A stretch of 64,000 nucleotides of DNA from Luteolibacter ambystomatis (GTDB lineage: Bacteria > Verrucomicrobiota > Verrucomicrobiia > Verrucomicrobiales > Akkermansiaceae). A model generated the notes under the pieces. That model saw only the letters and a program-made list of their open reading frames with translations, searched no databases and had not been told where the DNA came from. The stretch's first letter is position 1. Every line of letters starts with the position of its first letter. Below are positions 26,464 through 35,396 of the stretch, piece after piece. Location: NCBI RefSeq assembly GCF_018137965.1, contig NZ_CP073100.1, positions 310,001 through 374,000 on the forward strand. Direction: 5' to 3'. Position numbers and translations under genes: made by a program.

Positions 26464-26835
26464 ATGAGCAACGCGCAACCGAAGATCACCGCCTATCTCA
26501 AGACCTTCTGCGGCTGGAGCGAGGGCGTCCGCGCCATCTTCCGCAAGTACGGCCTCGAGTGGGAGGAAAAGGACATCATCAAGAACCCGGCCTTCCGCTG
26601 GGAGATGGAACAGCGCAGCGGTCAGCCGCTCTCCCCATGCGTGGAGATCGATGGCAAGATGCTCGCCGATATCAGCGGTGACGAGGTCGAGGCCTGGATG
26701 ATCGAAAACGGCTATCTCGCCAAGAGCGATGCCGCCGCCGATGCACCGACCAATTCCTCCTGCACCGACGAACAGCACGCCGCGATGGCAGCCGGCAAGC
26801 TGCCTGCGATCGGCAAGATCAAGTTCCTCGATTGA
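26464..26835 (+). CDS. Glutaredoxin-like protein with CGWS active site
   Basis: A 123-residue thioredoxin-fold protein. The active site is TFCGWSEG, a CxxS (monothiol) form in place of the usual CPYC. A cis-proline loop LSPCVEIDG follows, with an extra cysteine next to the proline. The C-terminal 35 residues form a tail with another Cys (NSSCTDEQ). It probably acts in thiol-disulfide exchange or iron-sulfur transfer. It is divergent from the RibD-like gene and has its own terminator. Confidence 0.88.
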   Translation: MSNAQPKITAYLKTFCGWSEGVRAIFRKYGLEWEEKDIIKNPAFRWEMEQRSGQPLSPCVEIDGKMLADISGDEVEAWMIENGYLAKSDAAADAPTNSSCTDEQHAAMAAGKLPAIGKIKFLD

Positions 26836-26862
26836 TCCGAGCGGATTGCGATTTGATTTTTC

Positions 26863-26895
26863 AAAAGGCGCTTCCGGAAACGGGAGCGCCTTTTT
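26863..26895 (+). terminator. Rho-independent terminator of the glutaredoxin gene
   Basis: AAAAGGCGCT (26863-26872) pairs with AGCGCCTTTT (26885-26894) and a T run follows. Confidence 0.85.
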
Positions 26896-27010
26896 CATGG
26901 AGGAGTTGCGGCTTCAGCCGAGGAGGGGCTTCCCGGGGGCGGAGTTTGTGGTGCGTTTAACCAGAAAGTAATCGGAGGCAAGCGACGGGAAGGGAATGGC
27001 TTGGCGGTGT

Positions 27011-27484
27011 TTACGGTCTTTGTCGTAGATCACCTTTTTTGCCCGCAGTATCGATCCCTTTCCGGTTTGTTCGAGAGATCCAGAACCAACTCCAAAGCCC
27101 CCATGTTATCGGAGGGATCCAAAGAGGAATGAAAATGTGGATGGTGGTGTTGTTCGGGTATTTCAGGGCGCGCCATTCCGGGAGTAATCGTAAGGAATGA
27201 AAATCGAATGGGTTTGGAGTGATTTCCCAGTATTCGCTGACAAGATATCCAATGGGAGGAGCATCGGTGCTGGCAAACCATTCAACGTCCAATCCACCGG
27301 ACTGGTTGAAAAAACTGAAATCGTGCAGAGGGATAGATCCGCCAGACAGCCGAATACGACGGTGATACTGGACTCCATTCAATGGGAAGAAAGAGCTGGC
27401 ATATAGCCCGATCAGACAAATCAGGATTCCCACTGCGGTTCGCCGCTGCTTGAGCTGATGCCGCTGGAGGTGGGCTTGGGACAT
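27011..27484 (-). CDS. Hypothetical membrane protein, A/T-rich
   Basis: A 157-residue protein with one N-terminal membrane helix (about 17-35) and one near the C-terminus (HIFIPLWIPPITWGLWSWFW), so the middle part faces the periplasm or cytoplasm between them. Its codons use many more A/T third bases than the neighbours, a sign that it may be recently acquired. The ATG at 27484 is preferred over a TTG at 27541. No family recognised. Confidence 0.55.
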   Translation of the reverse strand: MSQAHLQRHQLKQRRTAVGILICLIGLYASSFFPLNGVQYHRRIRLSGGSIPLHDFSFFNQSGGLDVEWFASTDAPPIGYLVSEYWEITPNPFDFHSLRLLPEWRALKYPNNTTIHIFIPLWIPPITWGLWSWFWISRTNRKGIDTAGKKGDLRQRP

Positions 27485-27576
27485 GCTGACAGGGAAGGCT
27501 TTTTGAGTTCGGCAATCATGGAGTAGGCGCAAGTCGGACAACTCCGTCTCCCGGAAGACCCTCCTCGGCTAAAGCG

Positions 27577-28641
27577 TCAACTCCCCTGCGTCCGTCGCGT
27601 CCGCACCGCTTCCGCGAACGCATCCAGCACGCTGACGGTGTCATCCCAACCGATGCACGCATCGGTGACCGACTTCCCGCGCACAAGAGTGGAGAGATCC
27701 TTGCCGAGCTTCTGATTTCCTTCGACGAGATTGGATTCGACCATCACGGAAGTCACCGCCTTTGAGCCGTCCGCGATCTGCTTGCACAGGGCGGCGGCGA
27801 CAAGCGGTTGGTTGCGGAAGTCCTTCATCGAATTGCCATGCGAGCAATCGACCATGACGTGTGGCGGCAGCTTCTGTTCGTTGAGCATGGTCACCACTTC
27901 GGAGACGGCTTCCGCGCTGTAGTTCGGACCGGTTGAGCCGCCCCGCAGGATGATGTGGCAATCCTGGTTGCCGGTGGTGGCGACGATGGCGGAAACGCCC
28001 TGCTTGGTGACGCCGAGAAAATGATGCGGGCAGGTGGCGGACTGGATGGCATCCAGCGCGATCTGGATCGCGCCGCCGGTTCCGTTCTTGAAGCCCACCG
28101 GCATCGAAAGACCGGAGGCGAGTTCACGATGAATTTGCGATTCGGTGGTACGAGCGCCGATGGCGCCCCACGAAATCAGGTCGGCGATGTATTGCGGCGA
28201 GATCGTATCGAGGAATTCGGTGCCGGCGGGCAGGCCGATATTCGACACATCGATCAGCAGTCCGCGGGCGATGCGCAGTCCGTGGTTGATGTCGAAGGAA
28301 TCGTCGAGATGGGGGTCGTTGATGAGGCCTTTCCAGCCGACGGTGGTGCGCGGCTTTTCAAAGTAAACGCGCATGACGATGAAGAGATCGTCCTTCAATC
28401 GGTCGGCTTCGGTCTTGAGCTTCTTCGCGTATTCGATCGCGGCCTCGGGATCGTGGATCGAGCACGGACCGATGACGACCATCACGCGATCGTCTTCGCC
28501 ACGGAGGATCGAGGCGGCCTGCTGGCGGGCGGCGGCGACCAACTCGGTGGCGGCATCCGGCACCGGCTGGTAATATCCGAGCACGGCCGGTGAAATGAGC
28601 GGCTTGGTGGCGGAGATGCGCAGGTCGTCGGTGCGGGTCAT
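27577..28641 (-). CDS. 3-deoxy-7-phosphoheptulonate (DAHP) synthase, copy 1
   Basis: A 354-residue class I (AroFGH type) enzyme that joins phosphoenolpyruvate and erythrose 4-phosphate, the first step to aromatic amino acids. Marks are VVIGPCSIHDPEAAIEYA, RVYFEKPRTTVGWKGL, GARTTESQIHRELASGLS, GFKNGTGG and VDCSHGNSMKDF. Length is normal. It is closely similar to copy 2 at 30352-31428. Different copies usually differ in feedback by Phe, Tyr or Trp; which applies here cannot be read. The ATG at 28641 is used over a GTG nine bases upstream. Confidence 0.96.
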   Translation of the reverse strand: MTRTDDLRISATKPLISPAVLGYYQPVPDAATELVAAARQQAASILRGEDDRVMVVIGPCSIHDPEAAIEYAKKLKTEADRLKDDLFIVMRVYFEKPRTTVGWKGLINDPHLDDSFDINHGLRIARGLLIDVSNIGLPAGTEFLDTISPQYIADLISWGAIGARTTESQIHRELASGLSMPVGFKNGTGGAIQIALDAIQSATCPHHFLGVTKQGVSAIVATTGNQDCHIILRGGSTGPNYSAEAVSEVVTMLNEQKLPPHVMVDCSHGNSMKDFRNQPLVAAALCKQIADGSKAVTSVMVESNLVEGNQKLGKDLSTLVRGKSVTDACIGWDDTVSVLDAFAEAVRTRRTQGS

Positions 28642-28714
28642 GCGGGTCACCGTACAGCGCCCCCCGAGCGGATGGCAAGGGGTTCGCTCGGTTGCAGGGA
28701 GATTCGGCGGTGCT

Positions 28715-28914
28715 TCTGATGTGGAGTGCGGCGAGCCATCGCCGCTTTGGGCGGAGGCGAGTCATCGCCGGTGGCAAACCTGCTTTCTGAAGGCAGCTCC
28801 CATGGTTCAGAACCTGTCTGGCTCTGGATCAGAGTTTTTCCGAAGCGGAGTATTATTCCCGTCGATTCTCTCCGGTACCCAGAGCGGCGATGGCTCGCCG
28901 CACTCCACATCAGA
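28715..28914. repeat. Long inverted repeat (37-base arms), MITE-like
   Basis: Bases 28715-28751 are the reverse complement of 28878-28914 with one mismatch. The spacer is 126 bases and non-coding. A degenerate further copy of the arm core (GGCGAGTCATCGCCGG) lies at about 28756-28772. The right arm covers the stop codon of the amidohydrolase gene. The structure could fold into a long RNA hairpin or be a small non-autonomous mobile element. Confidence 0.7.
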
Positions 28915-29743
28915 GTGCCAGCCGGTAGAAGGTGGTGGCCGTGCCGGTGAGGATGGCCTCGCATTCAGTAGCAGAGAGGCTGGCCAGATGGGATGTCACC
29001 GTTTCCACCCACGCGGCGTGCGGGGTCGCAAGCAGGCAGACAGGCCAATCCGATCCGAACATCAGCCGTGAGGGGCCGAAGGCGTCCAGCAGCACATCGA
29101 GGTAGCGCCGTAAAATATCCGGGATCCATGACGAATCGCGGACTTCCGTGGCGAGGCCGGAAATTTTGCAGGCGGTGTTGTCGAGCGCGGCCAGGGCACG
29201 GATGCCGGTTTCCCATTCGGCGGGGAAGCGGTCGGCACGGATCTCCGGCTTGGCCGCGTGGTCGAGCACGATCGACTGTTCCGGATGGCGCTTTACGAAG
29301 GCCGTGGCGGCATCGAGTTGGTCTTGGAAAATGAGCAGGTCGTAAGTGAGTCCACGGCGGGTCACTTCGCGGATGCCACGGTTGAATGCGTTATTGGAGA
29401 GAAACTCATCATCCGGTGAACCTTGGATGACTTCGCGCACACCTTTGAAAAGAGAGTCCGAACGGTATTGGTCGAGCTGTTCACCCACCTCCGGCGATTT
29501 GAAGTCCACCCATCCGACAATCCCGCGGATGAGCTGGCTGCCGGCGGCCTCATCTAACAGAAAGTCATTCTCTTCCAAACAGGTGCGTGCCTGCACAGCC
29601 ACCGTGCCGGTGATGCCATTGGCGCGCATCAAGTCATCCAGTTCCGTGGCGCGGAAGGATCGTCGGATGGTCTGCATGTCCTCCGTGATCCAGCCATACT
29701 CTGCGGCTGAGTAGCTCCACAGATGGTGGTGGGCATCGATCAT
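28910..29743 (-). CDS. Amidohydrolase, lactonase-like
   Basis: A 277-residue TIM-barrel hydrolase of the COG3618 group, whose known members open sugar lactones such as fuconolactone. The start MIDAHHHLW carries the first metal-binding His pair. IVLDHAAKPEIR and RLMFGSDWPVCLL carry the later His and Asp. The start is placed at 29743 so that the metal motif is at the N-terminus. It lies between the two DAHP synthase copies, in the same direction. The substrate is unknown. Confidence 0.85.
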   Translation of the reverse strand: MIDAHHHLWSYSAAEYGWITEDMQTIRRSFRATELDDLMRANGITGTVAVQARTCLEENDFLLDEAAGSQLIRGIVGWVDFKSPEVGEQLDQYRSDSLFKGVREVIQGSPDDEFLSNNAFNRGIREVTRRGLTYDLLIFQDQLDAATAFVKRHPEQSIVLDHAAKPEIRADRFPAEWETGIRALAALDNTACKISGLATEVRDSSWIPDILRRYLDVLLDAFGPSRLMFGSDWPVCLLATPHAAWVETVTSHLASLSATECEAILTGTATTFYRLAL

Positions 29744-29821
29744 CGGTGGACAGTTTCGTGACTTGACCATTCCTGGCAAGATGGAATGACGAAAATTGAC
29801 TCTTTCTGTCCGTGCAATTCC

Positions 29822-30355
29822 TCAGCCGGGATTTCCGGTGATGAAGTAGAACGTATAGTCGTGAGGCACTCCAGCCACTTCCTTGTGGCCGGTGTGGGAG
29901 AGAATGGCGCCGATCTTCTCCACCGCCCTCCGCGAGCGTAGGTTGTCTTTCCAAATGTGGAACCAGACCTTGAGTCCGCTCTGAAAGGCGTGATCGAGCA
30001 TCAGGCGTTTCATTTCACGGTTGGTCACGCCACCCCAATGGCTTCTTGCGAGGAAGGTATAGCCGATCGCGATCTCCCGCTTCTCCGGATCCCAGTCGTA
30101 GTAGCGGGATGATCCAATGACGTTTCCGGACACCAGATCCCGGATCGTGAAAGCTCCGCCGGACGAAAGCGCCGCAGCGAACCATTTCTCAAATCCTGCG
30201 CGTTCTCTCCGGCTGGAATCCGGGTGCTGTTCCCAGATCAAGGGATCGCTCGCCACCGTGAAGAGCGCTTCGAAATCCTCCGGCTGCAGCGGTTTCAGGG
30301 AAACCGTGGGACCAATCAGTGTGGGTTGCCGGTCGAAATCGGAAAGGTCGCTCAT
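29822..30355 (-). CDS. GNAT-family acetyltransferase
   Basis: A 177-residue protein of the RimJ/RimL-like GNAT type. Typical blocks are TVSLKPLQPEDFEALF at the start, EIAIGYTFLARSHWGGVTNREMKRL in the acetyl-CoA region, and RSRRAVEKIGAILSHTG. It overlaps the end of DAHP synthase copy 2 by four bases (ATGA), so it is translated from the same message. It probably acetylates a protein N-terminus or small molecule; the target is unknown. Confidence 0.86.
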   Translation of the reverse strand: MSDLSDFDRQPTLIGPTVSLKPLQPEDFEALFTVASDPLIWEQHPDSSRRERAGFEKWFAAALSSGGAFTIRDLVSGNVIGSSRYYDWDPEKREIAIGYTFLARSHWGGVTNREMKRLMLDHAFQSGLKVWFHIWKDNLRSRRAVEKIGAILSHTGHKEVAGVPHDYTFYFITGNPG

Positions 30356-31428
30356 GACTTGGTGGTGCCGGCTCGGCGTGCGCGCACGGCTTCCGCGAAA
30401 GCATCCAGCACCTTCACGGTATCGTCCCAGCCGATGCAGGCATCCGTGACGGACTGGCCGTAGGTGAGCTTGGAGCGATCCGCGTTCACCTTCTGGTTTC
30501 CTTCGACGAGGTTGGACTCGACCATCACCGAGGTGACCGCCTTCGAGCCTTCCGCGATCTGCTTGCACAGCGCGTCCGCCACCATCGGCTGGTTGCGGAA
30601 ATCCTTCATCGAGTTGCCGTGCGAGCAATCGACCATCACATACGGCGGCAGCTTCTGCTCGTTGAGCATGGTGACCACCTCGGTGACGGCCTCGGCGCTG
30701 TAGTTCGGGCCGCTCTTGCCGCCGCGCAGGATGATGTGGCAGGACGTGTTGCCGGTGGTCGAGATGATCGCGGAGACACCCTGCTTGGTGACGGAGAGAA
30801 AATGGTGCGGGCGTGAGGACGACTGGATTGCGTCGAGCGCGAGCTGGATCGAGCCGCCGGTGCCGTTCTTGAAGCCCACCGGCATCGAAAGGCCGGAGGC
30901 CAGTTCGCGGTGGACCTGGGACTCGGTGGTGCGGGCGCCGATGGCTCCCCACGCGATCAGGTCCGCGATGTACTGTGGGGAAATCGTATCAAGGAACTCC
31001 GTGCCGGCCGGAACGCCCATGTTCGCCAAATCCAGCAGGAGACCGCGGGCGACCCGCAAGCCATGATTGATGTCGAAGGAGTCATCGAGATGCGGGTCGT
31101 TGATGAGACCCTTCCAGCCCACGGTGGTGCGCGGTTTTTCGAAATAAACGCGCATGATGACGAGCAGATCGCCTTTCAGGCGCTCGGCCTCGGCCTTGAG
31201 CTTCTTGCCGTATTCGATCGCGGCTTCCGGATCGTGGATGGAGCACGGTCCCACCACGACCAGCAGGCGGTCGTCCTCGCCCTTGAGGATGGCGTCGGAT
31301 TGCTCGCGGGCGGCGCTCACCACCTCGGAGGCCTCCTCGCTGAGCGGGAGGTAATAGTTCAGCACGGCCGGGGAAATCAGGGGATTGGTGCCGGAAATGC
31401 GGAGGTCGTCGGTACGGTGGCGCGTCAC
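30352..31428 (-). CDS. DAHP synthase, copy 2
   Basis: A 358-residue class I enzyme, most of its residues identical to copy 1. All active-site blocks are kept (VVVGPCSIHDPEAAIEYG, RVYFEKPRTTVGWKG, VDCSHGNSMKDF). Differences cluster in the N-terminal 50 residues and near the C-terminus. The start is a GTG at 31428, chosen by matching copy 1. It is the first gene of a two-gene transcript with the GNAT. Confidence 0.95.
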   Translation of the reverse strand: MTRHRTDDLRISGTNPLISPAVLNYYLPLSEEASEVVSAAREQSDAILKGEDDRLLVVVGPCSIHDPEAAIEYGKKLKAEAERLKGDLLVIMRVYFEKPRTTVGWKGLINDPHLDDSFDINHGLRVARGLLLDLANMGVPAGTEFLDTISPQYIADLIAWGAIGARTTESQVHRELASGLSMPVGFKNGTGGSIQLALDAIQSSSRPHHFLSVTKQGVSAIISTTGNTSCHIILRGGKSGPNYSAEAVTEVVTMLNEQKLPPYVMVDCSHGNSMKDFRNQPMVADALCKQIAEGSKAVTSVMVESNLVEGNQKVNADRSKLTYGQSVTDACIGWDDTVKVLDAFAEAVRARRAGTTKS

Positions 31429-31560
31429 GGCGCGGATGGTTGAAAAGAAACCCGCTCTGGCAAGTGCCAAGTGGCTGAATACGCAGGAATTGGGTCGTTG
31501 GGTGCAACGGAGCGGTCCGGGGTTGAAAATCCGGCCGGGCCGGTGCATGCCTCGTTCCCC

Positions 31561-32292
31561 ATGAGCGCCTCCAAAGAACGTGCCGATGCCCTGCTGGTGG
31601 CCCGCGGCCTCGCCGAAACCCGTGAGCAGGCGAAGCGCCTGATCCTTGCCGGGGAGGTGCGTTCCGGGGATCGCCCGGTGGACAAGCCGAGTACGAAGCT
31701 GCCGCTGGATGCCCCCTTGGAAGTAAAGGAAAAGCCGAAATTCGTAGGCCGTGGCGGCTTCAAGATTGAGGGCGCGTTGGACGCTTTCGGCATCGATCCC
31801 ACCGGCTGGGTGTGTCTCGATGTGGGGGCCTCCACCGGGGGCTTCACCGATTGCCTGCTTCAAAAGGGTGCGGCGAAGGTCCACGCCATCGACGTAGGCA
31901 CCAACCAGCTCGTCTGGAAGCTCCGCACCGATCCCCGGGTGGTGGCGAAGGAGCAGTTCAATGCCCGCCACATGACCGAGGCGGACCTCGGCGAAAAGGT
32001 GAAGCTGGCCGTGATGGACCTGTCCTTCATCTCACTCACGAAAGTGCTGCCGAACGTCTTCTCCGTATTGGAGGAAGGCGGAATGGTGGTCCCGCTGATC
32101 AAGCCGCAGTTCGAACTGGAGCGCGATGACATCGGAAAGGGCGGCATCGTCCGCGATCCGGCGCTGCATGAGCGGGCGGTGGAGAAAATCCGCAGGTTCG
32201 TGGAGAAATCGGGCCGGGAATGGCGCGGGGTGATCGAGTCGCCCATCACCGGCACGGACGGGAATAAGGAGTTCCTGGCGTGGATCGGGTGA
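31561..32292 (+). CDS. tlyA: TlyA-family rRNA methyltransferase
   Basis: A 243-residue protein. An S4 RNA-binding domain (about 1-60, RADALLVARGLAETREQAKR) is followed by an FtsJ-like methyltransferase domain with VCLDVGASTGGFTDCLLQ (SAM binding) and VMDLSFISLT. TlyA methylates ribose 2'-OH of cytidine in rRNA; older annotation calls it haemolysin A. Lys-Asp-Lys-Glu catalytic residues appear to be kept. It lies 40 bases before lnt, same direction. Confidence 0.93.
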   Translation: MSASKERADALLVARGLAETREQAKRLILAGEVRSGDRPVDKPSTKLPLDAPLEVKEKPKFVGRGGFKIEGALDAFGIDPTGWVCLDVGASTGGFTDCLLQKGAAKVHAIDVGTNQLVWKLRTDPRVVAKEQFNARHMTEADLGEKVKLAVMDLSFISLTKVLPNVFSVLEEGGMVVPLIKPQFELERDDIGKGGIVRDPALHERAVEKIRRFVEKSGREWRGVIESPITGTDGNKEFLAWIG

Positions 32293-32332
32293 GGGGACTT
32301 GCAGCCTGCCCGGATTCCGCTACCCGTCCGGC

Positions 32333-34003
32333 ATGCCGTTCCTCACCGGAATCCTGCTCCGCCTGGCCGCCTGCGTGGCATCCGCCATCCTGTTGTCGCT
32401 GGCGTTTCCGCCGCATGACATCGGCGTGCTGGCGTGGGTGGCGCTGATGCCGATGCTGGCGGCCCTGTGGTCGCTCACGGGGCGGAGGGCGGCATGGAAG
32501 GGATTTGGCTACGGATGGATCGCGGGGCTGTGCTTTTTCGGGCTGAATGTCGGCTGGCTCGGCACGGTGGCGCCGATCGCGCCCTACGCGCTGGGCGGTT
32601 ATCTCGCGCTCTATTTCGCCTGTTTCGGAGCCTTCACCTCCAAGTGGGGGAATCCATGGCGCTTCGGTCCGGGCAACTGGAAGACCGACCTGTTGTTCGC
32701 TTTCGCCAATGCGGCCTTCTGGGCTGGGCTGGAGTGGCTGCGGAGCTGGGTGATCACCGGCTTCGGTTGGAATTCGCTCGGCGTGTCGCTTCACAAGATG
32801 CTGCCGCTGGCACAGGCGGCGGATCTCCTCGGCGTGCTCGGCTTGTCGCTGGTGATGTTGTTCGTGCAGATTCTGGTGTTGCTCGCGGTGCGCCGGTTCG
32901 TGCGGCGTGATCGGAAGACGGCTCTTGCGGGACTTGGTTCGGCTCTCGCCACGATGGTGCTGCTGGGCGGCTACGGCGCCTGGCGGATGACCACTTTGGA
33001 AAAGTTGGAGTCCTTCCCCATGAAGGCACTGCTGGTGCAGGCGAATCTCCCGCAGGAAGGCCCCAACGTGCTCGTAGGAGCGGAGGAAACCAACATGATC
33101 TACGAGAACCTGACCTCGGACGCGCTTGAGCCATTGAAAGGCACCGACCGCTTCCCGGATTGGGTTATCTGGCCGGAGTCCTCGCTGGCGGGACGTCTAT
33201 TGAATACGGATGACGGCCGCTGGGGCATGTGGCAGCCGAACATCGACACCATCCATCAGGTCCGCCAATACGGGGACTTCACGCTGCTCTTCGGCATCAC
33301 CGAACTCCAAGCGATCGAGCAAGGCGACCAACTTGTGGAGAAACCGAAAGGCAAGGCTTGGAACTCAATGGCGGTGATGGGGCCGCATGACGATCTCCAG
33401 ACCTTCCGAAAGCATCACCTTGTCATCTTCGGCGAAACGATTCCCTTCGTGGACACCATCCCGTGGCTGAAGGACATCTACGAGCAGCAGTCCGGCATGT
33501 CCTATGGTGGCTCGTTCTCGGCGGGTGAAGTGCTCGATCCGGTGCTGACACCGGTGAGGGGGCAGACTGTCGGAGTGGTTCCCTCCATCTGCTTCGAGGA
33601 CACCGTGCCGCGTTTGGAGCGGAAGTTCGTTCGTCCCGGCCCGCAGGTGATCGTGAACGTGACCAACGATGGCTGGTTCAAGGAAAGCGAAGCCGCCGAC
33701 CAGCATTTCGCGAATGCGATGTTCCGCGCGATCGAACTACGTCGTCCGATGCTGCGTTGCGCGAACACCGGCGTCAGCGGTGTCATCTCCATGACCGGCC
33801 GTACCCAGCGGCTGACGGACGCGAACGGCAGCCACTTCACTGCGGGCAGCCTGCTTGCCGAGGTGGTGGTGCCGAAGGATCCGCCGACCACGCTCTACGC
33901 CGCGCTGGGGGATTGGCCGGTGATTCTGCTCGGTCTGGCCGGGTGGGGGATCGGCTTCCGGCTGCGCAAGGGGCGGGATCTGCCGGTGCCGTCACAATCT
34001 TGA
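32333..34003 (+). CDS. lnt: Apolipoprotein N-acyltransferase
   Basis: A 556-residue inner-membrane enzyme adding the third acyl chain to lipoproteins. About six membrane helices fill the first 240 residues and one ends the protein. The nitrilase domain in between shows WPESSLAG (catalytic Glu), FRKHHLVIFGE (catalytic Lys) and PSICFED (catalytic Cys). Length is close to E. coli Lnt (512). It shows triacylated lipoproteins are made, fitting the His-rich lipoprotein in this window. Confidence 0.95.
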   Translation: MPFLTGILLRLAACVASAILLSLAFPPHDIGVLAWVALMPMLAALWSLTGRRAAWKGFGYGWIAGLCFFGLNVGWLGTVAPIAPYALGGYLALYFACFGAFTSKWGNPWRFGPGNWKTDLLFAFANAAFWAGLEWLRSWVITGFGWNSLGVSLHKMLPLAQAADLLGVLGLSLVMLFVQILVLLAVRRFVRRDRKTALAGLGSALATMVLLGGYGAWRMTTLEKLESFPMKALLVQANLPQEGPNVLVGAEETNMIYENLTSDALEPLKGTDRFPDWVIWPESSLAGRLLNTDDGRWGMWQPNIDTIHQVRQYGDFTLLFGITELQAIEQGDQLVEKPKGKAWNSMAVMGPHDDLQTFRKHHLVIFGETIPFVDTIPWLKDIYEQQSGMSYGGSFSAGEVLDPVLTPVRGQTVGVVPSICFEDTVPRLERKFVRPGPQVIVNVTNDGWFKESEAADQHFANAMFRAIELRRPMLRCANTGVSGVISMTGRTQRLTDANGSHFTAGSLLAEVVVPKDPPTTLYAALGDWPVILLGLAGWGIGFRLRKGRDLPVPSQS

Positions 34004-34045
34004 AAATCGCGGTTCATTCGCAAGCGAGGTCTGCTAGAAATCCCC

Positions 34046-35128
34046 GTGGCCCAGATCGGTGACATTCGCGAAGTTCTCCAGTACATCCCGCAGTTCCGTG
34101 GGCGGACCTTTCTTGTGCTCATCGAGGCCGGGCTTTTGCCCGAGCCCGCCATCGCGGAAACCTTGCTCGATCTTGCCGCTTTGGAAGATCTCGGGGTGAA
34201 GCTGGTGCTTGGTGTCCTGGGTGGCGACATCAAGGACCTCTACGATTGGACGCTTGAGTGCGAGATCATGGCGGCCCGCGTGCTGCATCCGATCACCGAT
34301 CCCTCGGCGCTTGTGGAGGCGAAGGAGATTCTAGCCCGAGGCCAATCGGTGGTGGTCGATGCCTCATCGACCGGTCCTCTGGAAGATCCGGTCGTGGATT
34401 TCGCGCTTGGTCTCGGGGTGGCCAAGGTGATCGCGCTTTTGGAAGAGGCCATTCTCATCGATGGCCAGCCCGTGCATGCGATCCGCGCGCGTGAGGCCGT
34501 GGACATCGCCGCGAATGATGCGGATGTCGAAGGCCGCGATCTGCTGCTCTCCGCCGCGCATGCCTGTCACCGCGGCGTGCCACGCGTGCATGTTCTGAAC
34601 GGTCGCCGCCAGGGAGTTTTGGTGGATGAACTTTTCTCCAACGAAGGCGTCGGCACCATGATTCACGCCGACAGCTATCGGGAGATCCGCCCGCTGCGTG
34701 AGGAGGACATTCCCGAACTGCTCGGCATGATCGGTCGCTCGGTGCGCCGCACGCGTCTTGTCGCTCGCACCTATGAGGACATCCAGTCGCAGATCGGGGA
34801 TTACCGCGTGATCACAATCGACGATAACGTCGTCGGCTGTGTGGCCTTGCATGAGTACGCCGGTGAAGGTTGTGCGGAAGTGGCTTGCCTCTATGTGAAG
34901 CAGGCGCACGAGGGCCGTGGCTATGGCATTGATCTCGTCCATTTCGCCGAATCGATGGCGGTGGAACGCAAGATCCCGCGGGTGTTCGCCTTGACGAATC
35001 GTGCGGCGGATTTCTTCCGCGAGCGGCTCGGCTACACGCAGGGGATTCCGGCGGATTTGCCTAAGGAGCGCCGTGAGAAGTATGAAGCCAGCGGGCGCGA
35101 TTCGCTGGTCTTCTTCCGCGATCTTTGA
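34046..35128 (+). CDS. ArgA-like N-acetylglutamate synthase
   Basis: A 360-residue protein with an amino-acid-kinase-like domain (about 1-200) and a GNAT acetyltransferase domain (about 215-355, EIRPLREEDIPELLGMI, CVALHEYAG, QAHEGRGYGIDLV). It resembles N-acetylglutamate synthase, the first step of arginine synthesis, but E. coli ArgA is 443 residues. The first domain is degenerate at its start: FRGRTFLVLIEAG replaces the usual KxGG loop. The start is GTG at 34046. Arginine feedback is probably altered, but this is inference. Confidence 0.8.
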   Translation: MAQIGDIREVLQYIPQFRGRTFLVLIEAGLLPEPAIAETLLDLAALEDLGVKLVLGVLGGDIKDLYDWTLECEIMAARVLHPITDPSALVEAKEILARGQSVVVDASSTGPLEDPVVDFALGLGVAKVIALLEEAILIDGQPVHAIRAREAVDIAANDADVEGRDLLLSAAHACHRGVPRVHVLNGRRQGVLVDELFSNEGVGTMIHADSYREIRPLREEDIPELLGMIGRSVRRTRLVARTYEDIQSQIGDYRVITIDDNVVGCVALHEYAGEGCAEVACLYVKQAHEGRGYGIDLVHFAESMAVERKIPRVFALTNRAADFFRERLGYTQGIPADLPKERREKYEASGRDSLVFFRDL

Positions 35129-35150
35129 ACCACGACGCCCGTTGGGTTTT

Positions 35151-35328
35151 GTGACAACCATTGTCACGGAAATGGTGACGGATTCGTCATCATCCGGGTC
35201 TATGCATGATCCTGAAACCTGAAATGGTCCCTTTGGTGGGTCATTGGGGTCCGTGGAAAATTGGCTAAAAAACAGTCCTTTGCGCCAATTTAAGACCGGT
35301 TCCGGGTCTTTTGTCACAGAAACGTCAC
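35151..35328. promoter_or_regulatory. Operator-like array of GTGAC/GTCAC sites upstream of tpsB
   Basis: GTGACAA (35151-35157) and TTGTCAC (35161-35167) form a perfect palindrome with three bases between. TGACG (35176-35180) and CGTCA (35185-35189) form a second. Two direct GTCAC copies at 35313-35317 and 35324-35328 lie one helical turn apart. An AAATTGGC/GCCAATTT inverted repeat lies at 35258-35265 and 35284-35291. Five GTGAC/GTCAC pentamers in 268 bases suggest a dedicated regulator. Confidence 0.5.
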
Positions 35329-35396
35329 GCTCGATTCATTGAGGACATCCGCATCCGGGGGAGAGTTCCGGTCCGGTCCGCGCCGGTTTTCTCCTC

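Noticed and set aside
35150..35168. CRP-type binding site before tpsB
   Set aside because: The half-sites TGTGA and TCAC are nine bases apart instead of six, so the palindrome belongs to a different regulator.
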